This document shows positions 51,639 through 61,196 of a stretch of DNA of 64,000 bases, in pieces. This DNA is from Burkholderia cepacia (GTDB lineage Bacteria > Pseudomonadota > Gammaproteobacteria > Burkholderiales > Burkholderiaceae), in assembly GCF_029962485.1 (NCBI RefSeq), contig NZ_CP073638.1, positions 2,480,001 to 2,544,000 of the forward strand, in the 5' to 3' direction. The position numbers and the translations under genes were made by a program. Position 1 is the stretch's first letter, and each line of letters begins with the position of its first letter. The notes below the pieces were generated by a model. The model was not told the origin of the DNA. It did not search any database and was given only the letters and a program-made list of their open reading frames with translations.

Positions 51639-54600
51639 ATGGCAAGCGCAGACAAAGAAACCGTATCCTCGACCCTCCATGCCCTCGGTGGCGTTGCACG
51701 CTCGCGCCGGACCCGGCGTATCGGCATCGGCGTGCTGATCTTCCTCGTATTGTTCGGACTGCTCGGGTTCTTCGCGGCGCCGCCGCTGATCCGCCACGTC
51801 GCCGAACAGCAGTTGAGCCAGCAGCTCGACCGGCCGGCCACGATCCAGCGCATCGCGCTGAACCCGTACACGCTGAACCTCGAAGCCGACGGCATCCACC
51901 TCGGCGAGCGTGGCGGCCAGGGCGACTTCGTCGACATCGGCAAGCTCGTTGTCAGGCCGTCGTGGTCGTCGCTGTTCCGCGGCGCGCCGATCGTCAACGA
52001 AATCCGGCTCGATTCGCCGCGCTTTCACATCGTCCGCTACGACGCGCAGCGCTTCAACTTCACCGACCTGATCGAGAAGTTTTCCGCGCCGTCGCCGAAG
52101 CCCGCAAGCAAGCCGACGCAGTTCTCGGTGTCGAACATCCAGGTCAACGACGGCCGGATCGACTTCGACGACCGCCTGCTGAATGAAAAGCACGTCGTCG
52201 ACAACTGGACGCTCGGCATTCCGTATATCGCGACGCTGGCCTCGAAGACCGACATCTTCGTCGAGCCGAAGCTGCGCGCGCGCTTCGACGGCAGCCCGAT
52301 CTCGATCGACGGCAAGACCAAGCCGTTCGCGCAGTCGCGCGAATCGGAGATCGCGCTGAAGTTCGATCGCCTCGACGTGCCGAAGCTGATCTCGTACGTG
52401 CCGGCGAAGCTGCCGGTGGCCGTGACGAGCGGCCTGCTGAGCAGCAACCTCGCCGTCAATTTCGTGATGAGCGGCGAGACGCCTGCGCTGCGCGTGTCGG
52501 GCACCGTCGACCTGAACGATGCGAAGGTGACGGACCACGCGTCCGCGCCGCTGTTCGCCGCGCGCGGCGTGCACGTCGCGGCAGCCAGCCTCGAGCCGCT
52601 GCGCAACGCGATGCACTTCGACGAGATCAGGATCGACCAGCCGGTGGTCGACCTGGCGCGCGACAAGCAGGGCGTGCTGAACGTCGAGAAGCTCGTCGCG
52701 CAGCCGGCCGCTGCCCCGAAGGCCGAAGCCGGCAAGCCGGCCGCCGCCGCTTCCGGTGCGGCCGTCGCCGCAGCCAGCGGCGCGCAGGCCGAAACCGCCG
52801 CCGCGAAGGAAGCGCCGCCGCTCGACCTGACGATCCGTCATTTCGCGATCGACGGCGGCACGGTCAACGTCGACGACCGCGTGCCGGCGACGCCGACCGC
52901 GATGTCGCTGACGAAGCTCGCCGCGACGCTCGACGGCTTCTCGCTGCTGGGCAAGACACCCGCGAAATACACGCTGTCGACGTCGCTGTCGCGCGGAGGC
53001 GACGTGACGGCCGAAGGCGCGTTCAATCTCGCCGACAAGCAGGCCGACACGAAGCTGACGATTGCTGCGCTCGCGCTGCCGGCGCTGCAGCCGTACCTCG
53101 GCGAGGCGACGCGCGCACGCGTGCTCGACGGCACGCTCGGCGCGACCGTCAACGCGAAGACCGACTGGGGCAAGACGCCGCTCGCCGCGGAAGTCGCCGA
53201 CAGCACGATCAGCCTGAAGTCGCTGAAGCTTGCGACGCCCGACGGCAAGGCGCCCGCGATCGTGCTGCCCGACGCGAGCGCGAAGATCGCGAAGGTCGAC
53301 GTCGCCACGCGTACCGCGGAGATCGCGAGCGTCGACGCGAGCGGGCTCGCGCTCGACGTGAAGCGCCTGAAGGACGGCAAGATCGACCTCGCGTCGCTGG
53401 CCGAACCCGCGCAGGCGTCGGTGCCGAAGCGCACGGTCGCGCGCAAGGCCGTGGCCGCCGCGCCGTCGTGGCATTACCGGATCGACGCACTGAACGTGAA
53501 GGATTCGTCCGCGAACTTCACCGACCTGTCGACGCCGCGTCCGGTGAAGCTGGCAATCAAGCCGCTGGAGCTGTCGGTGCAGAAGCTGAGCGACGACATG
53601 ACGAAGCCGCTGCCCGTGCAGTTGAAGGCGACGCTGAACCGCAAGGGCTCGCTGAACATGACGGGCGACGTGACCGCGCAGCCGCTGAAGCTCGGCCTGA
53701 AGATCAACGGCAACCGCCTCGACGCCGCGGCGTTCGAGCCGTACTTCGGCAGCGCGCTGAACGCGATGATCGCGAGCGCTCTGCTCAATGCGCAGGGCAA
53801 CCTGACGTTCGCGCAGGTGAAGGACACGCCGCGCGCGACCTATCGCGGCGACGTCGCGCTGGTCGACGTGCGGATGCTCGACAAGGCGACGTCCGACCCG
53901 TTCGCGGGCTGGCGCTCGCTCGCGCTGTCGAACCTGAAGGTGAACTACGACGAGAAGGGCACCGACGTCGACGCCGCGCGCGTGACGTTCTCGAACTTCT
54001 ACGGCCGTGTGCTGCTCGATGCGCAGGGGCGGCTGAACCTGAAGGACGTGGTCGCGAAGGAGTCGGGCCCCGCGCAGTCGCTTACACGTGACGCGAGCAA
54101 GGGCGAGCCGGTGCCGCTGTCGCCCGGCATGACGCCGCCGGCCGCGGCCCAGGCCGCGCAGCAGGCGTCCGCGCCGGCCGCCGCGTCGGCGACGGTGGTC
54201 GTGAAGGCCGCGACGCCGCCGCAGAACCCGGTGCGGATGCACTTCGGCCAGCTCGTGCTGCAGGATGGCCGCGTCACGTACACGGACAACTTCATCAAGC
54301 CGAACTACACGGCGAACCTCGTCGCGATCAAGGGCACGGTCGGCGCGTTCGGCACCGATTCGACGACGGCCGCGCCGGTCGACGTCGCCGCGAACCTCGC
54401 GGGCAACGGGCCGATCTCGATCAAGGGTTCGGTGAACCCGCTGATCGAGAAGCCGGCGCTCGACCTGACGGCCACGGCGCACGACATCGAGCTGACCAAC
54501 CTGACGCCGTACTCGGCGAAGTACGCCGGTTACCCGATCACGAAGGGCAAGCTCAACGTCGACCTGCATTACGCGCTCGAGAACGACCAGCTGAAGGCGA

Positions 54601-55418
54601 ACAACCACATCTTCATCGACCAGCTCACGTTCGGCGATCACGTCGACAACGACACCGCGACGAAGCTGCCGGTGAAGCTCGCGATCTCGCTGCTGAAGAA
54701 CACGCGCGGCCAGATCGACGTGAACCTGCCGGTGTCGGGTTCGCTGTCGAATCCGGAATTCAGCGTGGGCGGGCTGATCTGGCGCGCGGTGCTGAACCTG
54801 ATCGCGAAGGCCGTCACGTCGCCGTTCTCGCTGCTCGCGAACGCGTTCGGCGGCGGCGGCGAGGATCTCGGCTACGTCGAGTTCGCGCCGGGCTCGTACG
54901 AGCTGACCGACGCGCAGCAGAAGAAGCTCGACACCGTCGTGAAGATGCTGACCGAGAAGTCGTCGATCCGTCTCGACCTGATCGGCCGCGTCGATCCGGC
55001 GCAGGACACGCCGGGGCTGCGCGACGCGTACGTCGAGCGTCTGGTGCGCCAGCAGAAGCTGAAGGACGTGGTCGGCCAGGGCGAGAGCATCGATCCGATG
55101 TCGGTGAAGGTCGACAAGGCTGAATACTCGAAGTACCTGACGCGCGCGTACAAGGCCGCCGACTTCAAGAAGCCGCGCAACCTGGTCGGCCTGCAGAAGA
55201 CGCTGCCCGACGCGGACATGAAGCAGGCGCTCGCCGATCACGCGCCGGCCGACGACAATGCGCTGCGTGCGCTCGCGCAGCAGCGCGCGCAGGCCGTGCG
55301 CCAGTACCTCGACGGGAAGATCGATTCGAGCCGCGTGTTCGTCGTCGCGCCGAAGCTCGACGCGAAGGGCATCTCGGACAAGGGCGCGACGACCCGCGTC
55401 GACTTCGGGCTGCAGTAA
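51639..55418 (+). CDS. Giant DUF748 (AsmA-like) envelope protein with OmpA-like tail
   Basis: 1259 aa. One N-terminal membrane anchor (IGIGVLIFLVLFGLLGFFAA), then repeated AsmA/DUF748-type beta modules (IRHVAEQQLSQQLDRPATIQRIALNPYTLNLEADGIHLG; FNLADKQADTKLTIAALALPALQPYL; ILKPNYTAN-type strands). Ala/Pro linkers lie near 370-395 and 825-850. The last roughly 170 residues resemble an OmpA-like peptidoglycan-binding domain (VEFAPGSYELTDAQQKKLDTVVKMLTEK; ALAQQRAQAVRQYL), with a 60-residue insert. AsmA-like proteins are thought to move phospholipids between membranes. A terminator with seven Ts follows the gene. Confidence 0.88.
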   Translation: MASADKETVSSTLHALGGVARSRRTRRIGIGVLIFLVLFGLLGFFAAPPLIRHVAEQQLSQQLDRPATIQRIALNPYTLNLEADGIHLGERGGQGDFVDIGKLVVRPSWSSLFRGAPIVNEIRLDSPRFHIVRYDAQRFNFTDLIEKFSAPSPKPASKPTQFSVSNIQVNDGRIDFDDRLLNEKHVVDNWTLGIPYIATLASKTDIFVEPKLRARFDGSPISIDGKTKPFAQSRESEIALKFDRLDVPKLISYVPAKLPVAVTSGLLSSNLAVNFVMSGETPALRVSGTVDLNDAKVTDHASAPLFAARGVHVAAASLEPLRNAMHFDEIRIDQPVVDLARDKQGVLNVEKLVAQPAAAPKAEAGKPAAAASGAAVAAASGAQAETAAAKEAPPLDLTIRHFAIDGGTVNVDDRVPATPTAMSLTKLAATLDGFSLLGKTPAKYTLSTSLSRGGDVTAEGAFNLADKQADTKLTIAALALPALQPYLGEATRARVLDGTLGATVNAKTDWGKTPLAAEVADSTISLKSLKLATPDGKAPAIVLPDASAKIAKVDVATRTAEIASVDASGLALDVKRLKDGKIDLASLAEPAQASVPKRTVARKAVAAAPSWHYRIDALNVKDSSANFTDLSTPRPVKLAIKPLELSVQKLSDDMTKPLPVQLKATLNRKGSLNMTGDVTAQPLKLGLKINGNRLDAAAFEPYFGSALNAMIASALLNAQGNLTFAQVKDTPRATYRGDVALVDVRMLDKATSDPFAGWRSLALSNLKVNYDEKGTDVDAARVTFSNFYGRVLLDAQGRLNLKDVVAKESGPAQSLTRDASKGEPVPLSPGMTPPAAAQAAQQASAPAAASATVVVKAATPPQNPVRMHFGQLVLQDGRVTYTDNFIKPNYTANLVAIKGTVGAFGTDSTTAAPVDVAANLAGNGPISIKGSVNPLIEKPALDLTATAHDIELTNLTPYSAKYAGYPITKGKLNVDLHYALENDQLKANNHIFIDQLTFGDHVDNDTATKLPVKLAISLLKNTRGQIDVNLPVSGSLSNPEFSVGGLIWRAVLNLIAKAVTSPFSLLANAFGGGGEDLGYVEFAPGSYELTDAQQKKLDTVVKMLTEKSSIRLDLIGRVDPAQDTPGLRDAYVERLVRQQKLKDVVGQGESIDPMSVKVDKAEYSKYLTRAYKAADFKKPRNLVGLQKTLPDADMKQALADHAPADDNALRALAQQRAQAVRQYLDGKIDSSRVFVVAPKLDAKGISDKGATTRVDFGLQ

Positions 55419-55433
55419 GCCTTACCGTCATCC

Positions 55434-55473
55434 GCCGCCGCGTCCGCACATAGCGGGCGCGGTGGCTTTTTTT
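55434..55473 (+). terminator. Intrinsic terminator of the DUF748 gene
   Basis: CCGCCGCGTCCGC pairs with GCGGGCGCGGTGG, followed by CTTTTTTT. It ends at the stop of the convergent small gene, which it may also serve. Confidence 0.85.
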
Positions 55474-55694
55474 CAGCGCGCGGCGATCGCCGGTTCGCGC
55501 TTGTCCAGTTCCTTCCTCGCGGCCAGTGGCAGACGCGCATCGTCCCACTGCGTCAGCCATTCGATTTCCTTCGCGGTGAACACCTGTCCGTAGTTGCGCA
55601 ACGCGTACTGCAGCGCGTCGACGACGTGGTGGCGAATGATTTCGGGGGTGCGTGCATCGTCCAGCACGAACCGGAGAGCTTCCAGGGTCGACAT
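55473..55694 (-). CDS. Small 73-aa helical protein
   Basis: 73 aa, predicted mostly helical: TLEALRFVLDDARTPEIIRHHVVDALQYALRNYG then FTAKEIEWLTQWDDARLPLAARKELDKRE. No family recognised. Codon use and the sensible start (GAGCACGAGT upstream) support it. GGGTTTTCCC lies 18 bp before the ATG, as the related motif does at the other small gene (44996). Confidence 0.65.
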   Translation of the reverse strand: MSTLEALRFVLDDARTPEIIRHHVVDALQYALRNYGQVFTAKEIEWLTQWDDARLPLAARKELDKREPAIAAR

Positions 55695-56009
55695 ACTCGT
55701 GCTCCGGGTCAGGGAAAACCCTTTATCACACGCCAATAGTCGCGGGCCAAGCCGAAAAAAAATCGCGCGGCGGGTGACTCGGCGGAAGGTTTGACCGATG
55801 CACCGGCGTGGTGCCCGCCGGTGAGCGCGCACGTCGCAACGTGCGCCAGGTCACGTTGTTTTGCGACCGCGTCGTGTCGCTTGCGATTGGTTACGTTTGA
55901 CAGAAAACAGAAAGCCCCGCTTCATCCAAGCGCCCCACGATCCGGCGATATTTTGCGCGCCTGATGGCAAGTCACGCAGTTCAACATCAATCGATGAGGT
56001 GGGGTGATC
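55695..56009. other. Divergent intergenic region
   Basis: 315 bp between the 73-aa gene and the phosphodiesterase gene. It contains the GGGAAAACCC motif at 55712-55721 and otherwise only promoter-like AT-richer DNA. Confidence 0.4.
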
Positions 56010-57683
56010 ATGTCTTTCCTTGGTAAGCAGCGGAAGTTGGTGGCGATGGTGGCGGGCGCGCTGGCGCTCGCAGGCGCAGGCGCGCACGCGGCGCAGCAGG
56101 ACGGCAACAGTCAGGGCGAAGACCGCGGCCACGCGAGCCGCGTCGTGAAACACGTGCTGCTGCTGAGCGTCGACGGTCTGCACGAGCAGGATCTCGCGCG
56201 CTGCATCGGCGCGAACACGTGCCCGAACATCGCGGTGCTCGCGAAGAGCGGCGTGACGTACACGAATGCGTATACGCCGGGCCTGTCGGATTCGTTCCCG
56301 GGGCTCGCGGCGCTCGTGACGGGCGGCTCGCCGAAGACGGCCGGCCTGTTCTACGACGTGTCGTATGACCGCAACCTGTATGCGCCGAGCGATACGACCT
56401 GCTCGGGCAAGCAAGGCTGGAACGTCGTGTTCGACGAAACGACCGGTATCGACGCGATCAACGGCGGCAAGCTCGTGCACCTCGACGGCGGCGGCGCGTT
56501 CAACCCGCAGGCGATTCCGCACGCGCGCGTGAACGGCCAGTGCGTGTCCGTTTATCCGCACAACTACGTGAAGACCAACACGGTGTTCGAAGCCGTGAAG
56601 GCCGGCGTGCCGAACGCGCACACCGCGTGGGCCGACAAGCACGCGTGGGGCTACGACTGGCTGAACGGCCCGTCGGGCAACGGCGTCGACGACATGATGC
56701 GCACCGAGATCAACTCGATCGACCCGGCGACGAACACCGACTACACGGACGTCTATTCGCACACCGCGCGCTTCGACAACCTGCACGTGCAGGCGCTGAT
56801 CAACCAGATCGAAGGCCGTGACTCGACGGGCACGAAGAGCGCGCCGGTGCCGACGCTGTTCGGCGGCGACTTCCAGACGCTGAGCGTCGCGCAGAAGTCG
56901 CCGGTCACGAAGGGCGGCGGCTATCTCGATGCCGACTTCACGCCGAACGGGCAGGTCGCGAACGCGATCACGTACATCGACAACTCGATCGGCCATATCG
57001 TCGCGGCGCTGAAGCAGGCGAACCTGTATTCGTCGACGGCCGTGATCGTCACGTCGAAGCACGGCCAGTCGCCGACCGATCACACGAAGCTCGTGAAGAA
57101 CGGCGATACGCTGACGAAGCTGCTCGAAACGAACAACTACCTCGACCCGAACGGCAACTTCGGCCAGAACAACACGACGACGGGCAACCTGAACGACGGT
57201 TCGGGCCTGGTCGGCACGGGCTTCGTGCAGACCGACGACGTCGGCCTGATCTGGCTGCGCGACCGCAGCCAGCGCACGGCCGTGGTCGAGACGCTGAAGG
57301 CGAACCTCAGCTGCAACGCGCCGGGGATCTGCGCGGACGGTGCGCAGGCGTACGTCCTGTATGGCGCGGCGCTGGCCGACCGCTTCGGCGATCCGGCCAA
57401 CGGCCGTACGCCGGACATCATCGTCCAGCCGAATCCGGGCGTGATCTACACGTCGAGCACGAAGAAGGACGAGGAACACGGCGGCAACGCACCGGACGAC
57501 AGCCACCTCGGCCTGCTCGTGTCGTATCCGGGTGTCCATCGCGCGCGCACCGTGAACGATCTCGTGGGCACGAAGCAGGTCGCGCCGACGATCCTCGAGC
57601 TGCTCGGCGCCGACCCGCACCTGCTGCATGCGGTCGTGGCCGAGAACACGCGCGTGCTGCCGGGGCTCGGTATCGGGCGCTGA
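56010..57683 (+). CDS. Exported alkaline-phosphatase-superfamily phosphodiesterase
   Basis: 557 aa. Signal peptide (MSFLGKQRKLVAMVAGALALAGAGAHA). Type I phosphodiesterase / nucleotide-pyrophosphatase layout: metal-ligand Asp in VLLLSVDGLHEQDL, nucleophile Ser/Thr region in AYTPGLSDSFPGLAAL, Asp/His ligands in DNSIGHIVAALK and TSKHGQSPTDH, and a final His in EEHGGNAPDDSHLG. It should hydrolyse phosphodiester substrates in the periplasm. GAGGTGGGG is the SD. It is one of two extracytoplasmic phosphoesterases in the window. Confidence 0.9.
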   Translation: MSFLGKQRKLVAMVAGALALAGAGAHAAQQDGNSQGEDRGHASRVVKHVLLLSVDGLHEQDLARCIGANTCPNIAVLAKSGVTYTNAYTPGLSDSFPGLAALVTGGSPKTAGLFYDVSYDRNLYAPSDTTCSGKQGWNVVFDETTGIDAINGGKLVHLDGGGAFNPQAIPHARVNGQCVSVYPHNYVKTNTVFEAVKAGVPNAHTAWADKHAWGYDWLNGPSGNGVDDMMRTEINSIDPATNTDYTDVYSHTARFDNLHVQALINQIEGRDSTGTKSAPVPTLFGGDFQTLSVAQKSPVTKGGGYLDADFTPNGQVANAITYIDNSIGHIVAALKQANLYSSTAVIVTSKHGQSPTDHTKLVKNGDTLTKLLETNNYLDPNGNFGQNNTTTGNLNDGSGLVGTGFVQTDDVGLIWLRDRSQRTAVVETLKANLSCNAPGICADGAQAYVLYGAALADRFGDPANGRTPDIIVQPNPGVIYTSSTKKDEEHGGNAPDDSHLGLLVSYPGVHRARTVNDLVGTKQVAPTILELLGADPHLLHAVVAENTRVLPGLGIGR

Positions 57684-58001
57684 CGCCGCATGCCGGATGC
57701 CGCCGTCGGGCGGCGTCCGGCGCAGGGCGCGCGCGCGACTGGCACAGCGGCTGCACGGCTTGCGGCGGCACCGGATGCCGGTCGGCCTGATCGGCCCGCA
57801 GGGCGCGACCGATGACCCGATGCGGGTCGCGGAACGGATTGCGCACGCGGTGGCGTCGACGGGCATTGCGCGCGTCGCGCAGTGGCTGGCCGATTCGGCG
57901 TAGCGCCGGCGGGCGCGTCGGGCACGGGCTTGAAATGAGGTGAGCAACCCGTCATATTGGCTGCGCATCACCCGTTCAACGACGTACCGAGAGGATTGTT
58001 C
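57684..58001. other. Spacer with possible degraded coding fragment
   Basis: A frame at about 57715-57903 reads LAQRLHGLRRHRMPVGLIGPQGATDDPMRVAERIAHAVASTGIARVAQWLADSA in pieces of plausible protein character. There is no start signal and I recognise no family, so it may be a fragment or a shadow. Confidence 0.3.
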
Positions 58002-58196
58002 ATGCGCCTTCTGCTTGCCCTGCTGCTGCCGTGGTTCCAGTTTTTCACGATCGGCCGCCCGATCGCCGGGATCATCTGCCTGGTCCTGCAACTCACGATC
58101 ATCGGCTGGCTGCCGGCCGCGATCTGGTCGGTGTATGCGCTGAGCCAGTACAAGACCGACCGCAAGATCGACGCGGCGTTGCGCGAGCGGCGGTGA
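58002..58196 (+). CDS. YqaE/Pmp3-family small membrane protein
   Basis: 64 aa. RLLLALLLPWFQFFTIGRPIAGIICLVLQLTIIGWLPAAIWSVYALSQYKTDRKI has two transmembrane hairpin helices with the FF-IGR and IGWLPA-IW motifs of Pmp3/YqaE proteolipids, which modulate membrane potential under salt stress. SD GAGAGGA. Single gene, convergent with the LysR gene (33 bp). Confidence 0.85.
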   Translation: MRLLLALLLPWFQFFTIGRPIAGIICLVLQLTIIGWLPAAIWSVYALSQYKTDRKIDAALRERR

Positions 58197-58229
58197 CGTA
58201 GACATCGCCGCCGATCCGCCCACCGCCGG

Positions 58230-59135
58230 TTACTGCGGCGGCGGCCCGTCCAGTTCCTCGGCCCGCGCGAACAGCCAGTCGATGAACGTGCGCAGCGCCG
58301 GATCGTCGTCGTTGCGATACAGGCAATGAAACGGAGGCCCTTCCAGGTGGACTTCCGGAAACAGTGCGACGAGCCGGCCGCTCGCGAGCGCGTCGCGCAC
58401 CACCGCGCGCGGCGCGAGGCATACGCCGAGCCCGCTCGCGGCGGCCTGGACCAACAGGAAAAACTCGCGATAGAACGGCCCGCGCAGCGTCTCGGTGGCG
58501 TCCGTGCCGGCCTGGTGGAACCAGTATTGCCACGCCTGCGGCAACCCCGCGTAGTGGAGCAGCGGCGCATTGCGCAGGTCCGCCGGTACGCGCACCTGTT
58601 CGAGAGCGGGATGGCCGGGCGCACACACGGGAAGCGCGACATTCGCGAGCAGCGGGCGCGACACGAAACCCTTGCGACGCAGCTCCGGCGTATAGCGGCG
58701 GATCACGATGTCGCACGTTTCGTCGATCTGGTCGCGCTCCATGTCGGCGCTCGTGACGAGTTGCACGTCGATGTCGGGGTGCGCGGCCTGGAACACGGCC
58801 AGTTGCGTCAGCAACCATCCATGCGCGAATGACACGGATGCATTGACGCGGATCGAATGGCCGCCGACGGGCTCGAACATCTGCTCGGTCGCCTGCGCGA
58901 GCCGGCCGAGACAGCTCGCGACGTCGACGAGGTAATGCCGCGCGCGCGGCGTGAGCCGCAGCGAACGCCCGTCGCGTTCGAACAGCTTCTGCCCGAAGAA
59001 CGATTCGAGCACGCGGATCTGCTGCGCGATCGCGCTCTGGGTCACGTTCAGTTCCTCGGCAGCGAGGGTGAGGCTCTGCAGGCGGCCGGCGGCTTCGAAG
59101 CTGCGCAGCGCGTTCAGGGGCGGCAATCGGCGCAT
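58230..59135 (-). CDS. LysR-family regulator
   Basis: 301 aa. An N-terminal HTH (LPPLNALRSFEAAGRLQSLTLAAEELNVTQSAIAQQIRVLESFFGQKLFERDG) is followed by a type 2 periplasmic-binding-like effector domain (IRVNASVSFAHGWLLTQLAVFQAAHPDIDVQLVTS; YREFFLLVQAAASGLGVCLAPRAVV). The GcvA-like N-terminus (RLPPLNALRSFEAAGR) is clear. Targets are unknown; the lipoprotein gene 98 bp away diverges from it. Confidence 0.92.
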   Translation of the reverse strand: MRRLPPLNALRSFEAAGRLQSLTLAAEELNVTQSAIAQQIRVLESFFGQKLFERDGRSLRLTPRARHYLVDVASCLGRLAQATEQMFEPVGGHSIRVNASVSFAHGWLLTQLAVFQAAHPDIDVQLVTSADMERDQIDETCDIVIRRYTPELRRKGFVSRPLLANVALPVCAPGHPALEQVRVPADLRNAPLLHYAGLPQAWQYWFHQAGTDATETLRGPFYREFFLLVQAAASGLGVCLAPRAVVRDALASGRLVALFPEVHLEGPPFHCLYRNDDDPALRTFIDWLFARAEELDGPPPQ

Positions 59136-59233
59136 CGTGAGATCGCGAAGAAAAGCTACACAGTGGGTCAAAAAATGTCGTTTGTGGCGGCTGTGGCGCG
59201 TCCCTATGATGGCGCCGACAGGAGAAAACCGCG

Positions 59234-59935
59234 ATGACGATCATAGCGCCACCCGATTGCCGATCAACCGGAATTCGCCGCCGCCTTCACGACCGGCGAG
59301 CGGCGCGGCGCGCGATGCGTCGCGTGGCGGCGGTGGCATCGGTGCCACCGATGCGTGGCCGCGGCGCGCTGGCGCTCGCCTGCGCCGGGCTGCTCGCGAT
59401 GCTGACGGGGTGTGCGGCGAAGCCGCAAAACGAACGCCAGACCGGCAGCGGCGGATCGCTGGTGCGCTACAGCTCCAGTCAGACCGAAGTCGACCTGACG
59501 GACAACGAGCAACAGACGCTGCGCATGATGACCGATCGCCGCTATGCGGGCGCGACGCAGGCGCGCGCACTCGACGCGGTGGCGGCCGTGCTGCGGGCGC
59601 AAGGCTATGCGCCGGTGACGGTCGACCGCGATATGGGGCTGATCGAAGGCGGCCGCAGCGACACGCTGATTCCGAAATGGCGGCAACTGCTGCGCGGCGC
59701 GCTGAAGGCGAAGATCGGCGGCTTGCCCGCGAAACCGGATCACGAGCGCGTGGCTGCCGTCGTCTCGGTCCGCGTGACGTCGGCGCGCGACGCGATCGTG
59801 CGTGCGCGCTTCGACCGCACGGTGTGGGACAGCAACGGTGATTCGCGGATGAAGACCGTCGTCGAGCCCGATTACTACCAGATCTTCTTCAGTGCAATGG
59901 ACAAGGCGATGTGTACGACGTCGTGCGAGCGGTGA
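59234..59935 (+). CDS. Putative lipoprotein of unknown function
   Basis: 233 aa if the ATG with the strong SD (CAGGAGAAAA) is used. This leaves a 40-residue basic N-terminal tail before the hydrophobic signal (ALALACAGLLAMLTGCAAK, lipobox LTGC). ATG at 59351 would give a standard lipoprotein signal. The mature part is a compact domain: QTLRMMTDRRYAGATQARALDAVAAVLRAQGYAPVTVDRDMGLIEGGRSD, then AAVVSVRVTSARDAIVRARFDRTVWDSNGDSR. No family name is certain. Divergent from the LysR gene. Confidence 0.75.
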   Translation: MTIIAPPDCRSTGIRRRLHDRRAARRAMRRVAAVASVPPMRGRGALALACAGLLAMLTGCAAKPQNERQTGSGGSLVRYSSSQTEVDLTDNEQQTLRMMTDRRYAGATQARALDAVAAVLRAQGYAPVTVDRDMGLIEGGRSDTLIPKWRQLLRGALKAKIGGLPAKPDHERVAAVVSVRVTSARDAIVRARFDRTVWDSNGDSRMKTVVEPDYYQIFFSAMDKAMCTTSCER

Positions 59936-60008
59936 CCAGGGCGAAGCCGCGGCCGTGAATGAGAAAACGGCCGCCCGAATCGTCTTTCGACCGGGGCGAC
60001 CGTTTCGC

Positions 60009-60188
60009 TTATTTCACCGCAAACAGCGTCAGGTTCATGAAGATCTTGAACGCATAACCGAGCGTGACGGCGCCGATCACGCCGCCCGCCCACAGAACGA
60101 CGAACCACATCCAGCCGCGCATGCGCGGCCGTGGCGCCTCGGGCGGACGATCGGCGGAATCAGTGGTGGTAGTAATGCTGGTCTTCAT
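60009..60188 (-). CDS. DUF2474-type small subunit of the cytochrome bd operon
   Basis: 59 aa. A cytoplasmic Thr/Pro/Arg-rich tail is followed by one transmembrane helix, WMWFVVLWAGGVIGAVTLGYAFKIFM. Position (overlapping the cydB end by 29 bp), size and single helix match the DUF2474/CydX-like peptides that stabilise or join bd oxidases. It has its own start (ATGAAG) within cydB, so expression is probably coupled. Confidence 0.78.
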   Translation of the reverse strand: MKTSITTTTDSADRPPEAPRPRMRGWMWFVVLWAGGVIGAVTLGYAFKIFMNLTLFAVK

Positions 60189-61167
60189 GGCGCACCTTGC
60201 CTCGGAATACCCAGTAACCCATCGTCGTGTAGGCGATGATGATCGGGAGGATAACCGCTGCGCCGACCAGCGTGAAGGTCTGGCTCGAACGCGGCGCGGC
60301 CGCTTCCCAGATCGTCATCGTCTGAGGAATCGCATACGGGAACAGCGTGACGAGCAGGCCGACGTAGCCGAGCAGCACCAGCGCCAGCGCAAGCACGAAC
60401 GGCGTCATGTCGTGCCGGTTACGCACCGCGCGGCGCATCCACACCGCGCACGCGGCGACCAGGAACGGCACCGGCAGCAGGCGCCAGAACAGCCCCGAAT
60501 CGAACCAGCGCTGCGCGATGGCGGGATCCTGCAGCGGCGTCCACAGGCTGACGACCGCGATGAAGCCGAGCAGCACGAGGGTCAGCGGCCACACGACGCG
60601 ATGCAGGCGACGTTGCAGGTCGCCTTCGGTCTTCGCGACGAGCCAGCAGCAGCCGAGCAGCGCATAGGTCACGATCAGGCCGAGGCCCGTCAGCAGGCTG
60701 AACGGCGTGAGCCAGTCGAACGCGTCGCCGGCGAACACGCCATCCTTCACGTTGATGCCCTGCAGGAACGCGCCGAGCGCGATCCCCTGGAACAGCGTCG
60801 CGCCGGCCGAGCCGCCGATGAACGCGAGGTCCCACAGCTGTTTGGTGCGCCGCGCCTTCGCGCGGATCTCGAACGACACGCCGCGGAAGATCAGGCACAC
60901 CAGCATGAAGATCAGCGGCAGGTACAGCGCGGACAGCACGGTCGAATAGACGATCGGGAACACCGCGAACAGCCCGGCGCCGCCGAGCACGAGCCACGTC
61001 TCGTTGCCGTCCCACACGGGTGCGACCGTGTTCATCATCAGGTCGCGTTCCTTCTCGTCCGGGAAGAACGGGAAGATGATGCCGATGCCGAGGTCGAAGC
61101 CGTCGAGCACGACGTACATGAAGAGCCCCAGTGCGATGATCGCGGCCCAGATTACGGTGACGTCCAT
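60160..61167 (-). CDS. cydB: Cytochrome bd (cyanide-insensitive type) oxidase subunit II
   Basis: 335 aa, the length of CioB. The N-terminus DVTVIWAAIIALGLFMYVVLDGFDLGIGIIFPFFPDEKERDLMM and WDGNETWLVLGGAGLFAVFPIVYSTVLSALYLPL are diagnostic. It has eight to nine transmembrane helices. Subunit II structurally supports the haem-bearing subunit I. It follows cydA by 29 bp and is followed by the small DUF2474 gene. Confidence 0.95.
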   Translation of the reverse strand: MDVTVIWAAIIALGLFMYVVLDGFDLGIGIIFPFFPDEKERDLMMNTVAPVWDGNETWLVLGGAGLFAVFPIVYSTVLSALYLPLIFMLVCLIFRGVSFEIRAKARRTKQLWDLAFIGGSAGATLFQGIALGAFLQGINVKDGVFAGDAFDWLTPFSLLTGLGLIVTYALLGCCWLVAKTEGDLQRRLHRVVWPLTLVLLGFIAVVSLWTPLQDPAIAQRWFDSGLFWRLLPVPFLVAACAVWMRRAVRNRHDMTPFVLALALVLLGYVGLLVTLFPYAIPQTMTIWEAAAPRSSQTFTLVGAAVILPIIIAYTTMGYWVFRGKVRHEDQHYYHH

Positions 61168-61196
61168 AGGTTTTCTCGTATGCGGAAATGGGGGGC

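Noticed and set aside
57715..57903. Possible gene fragment after the phosphodiesterase gene
   Set aside because: It reads like protein in part but lacks a start signal and any family match; left as an uncertain note.
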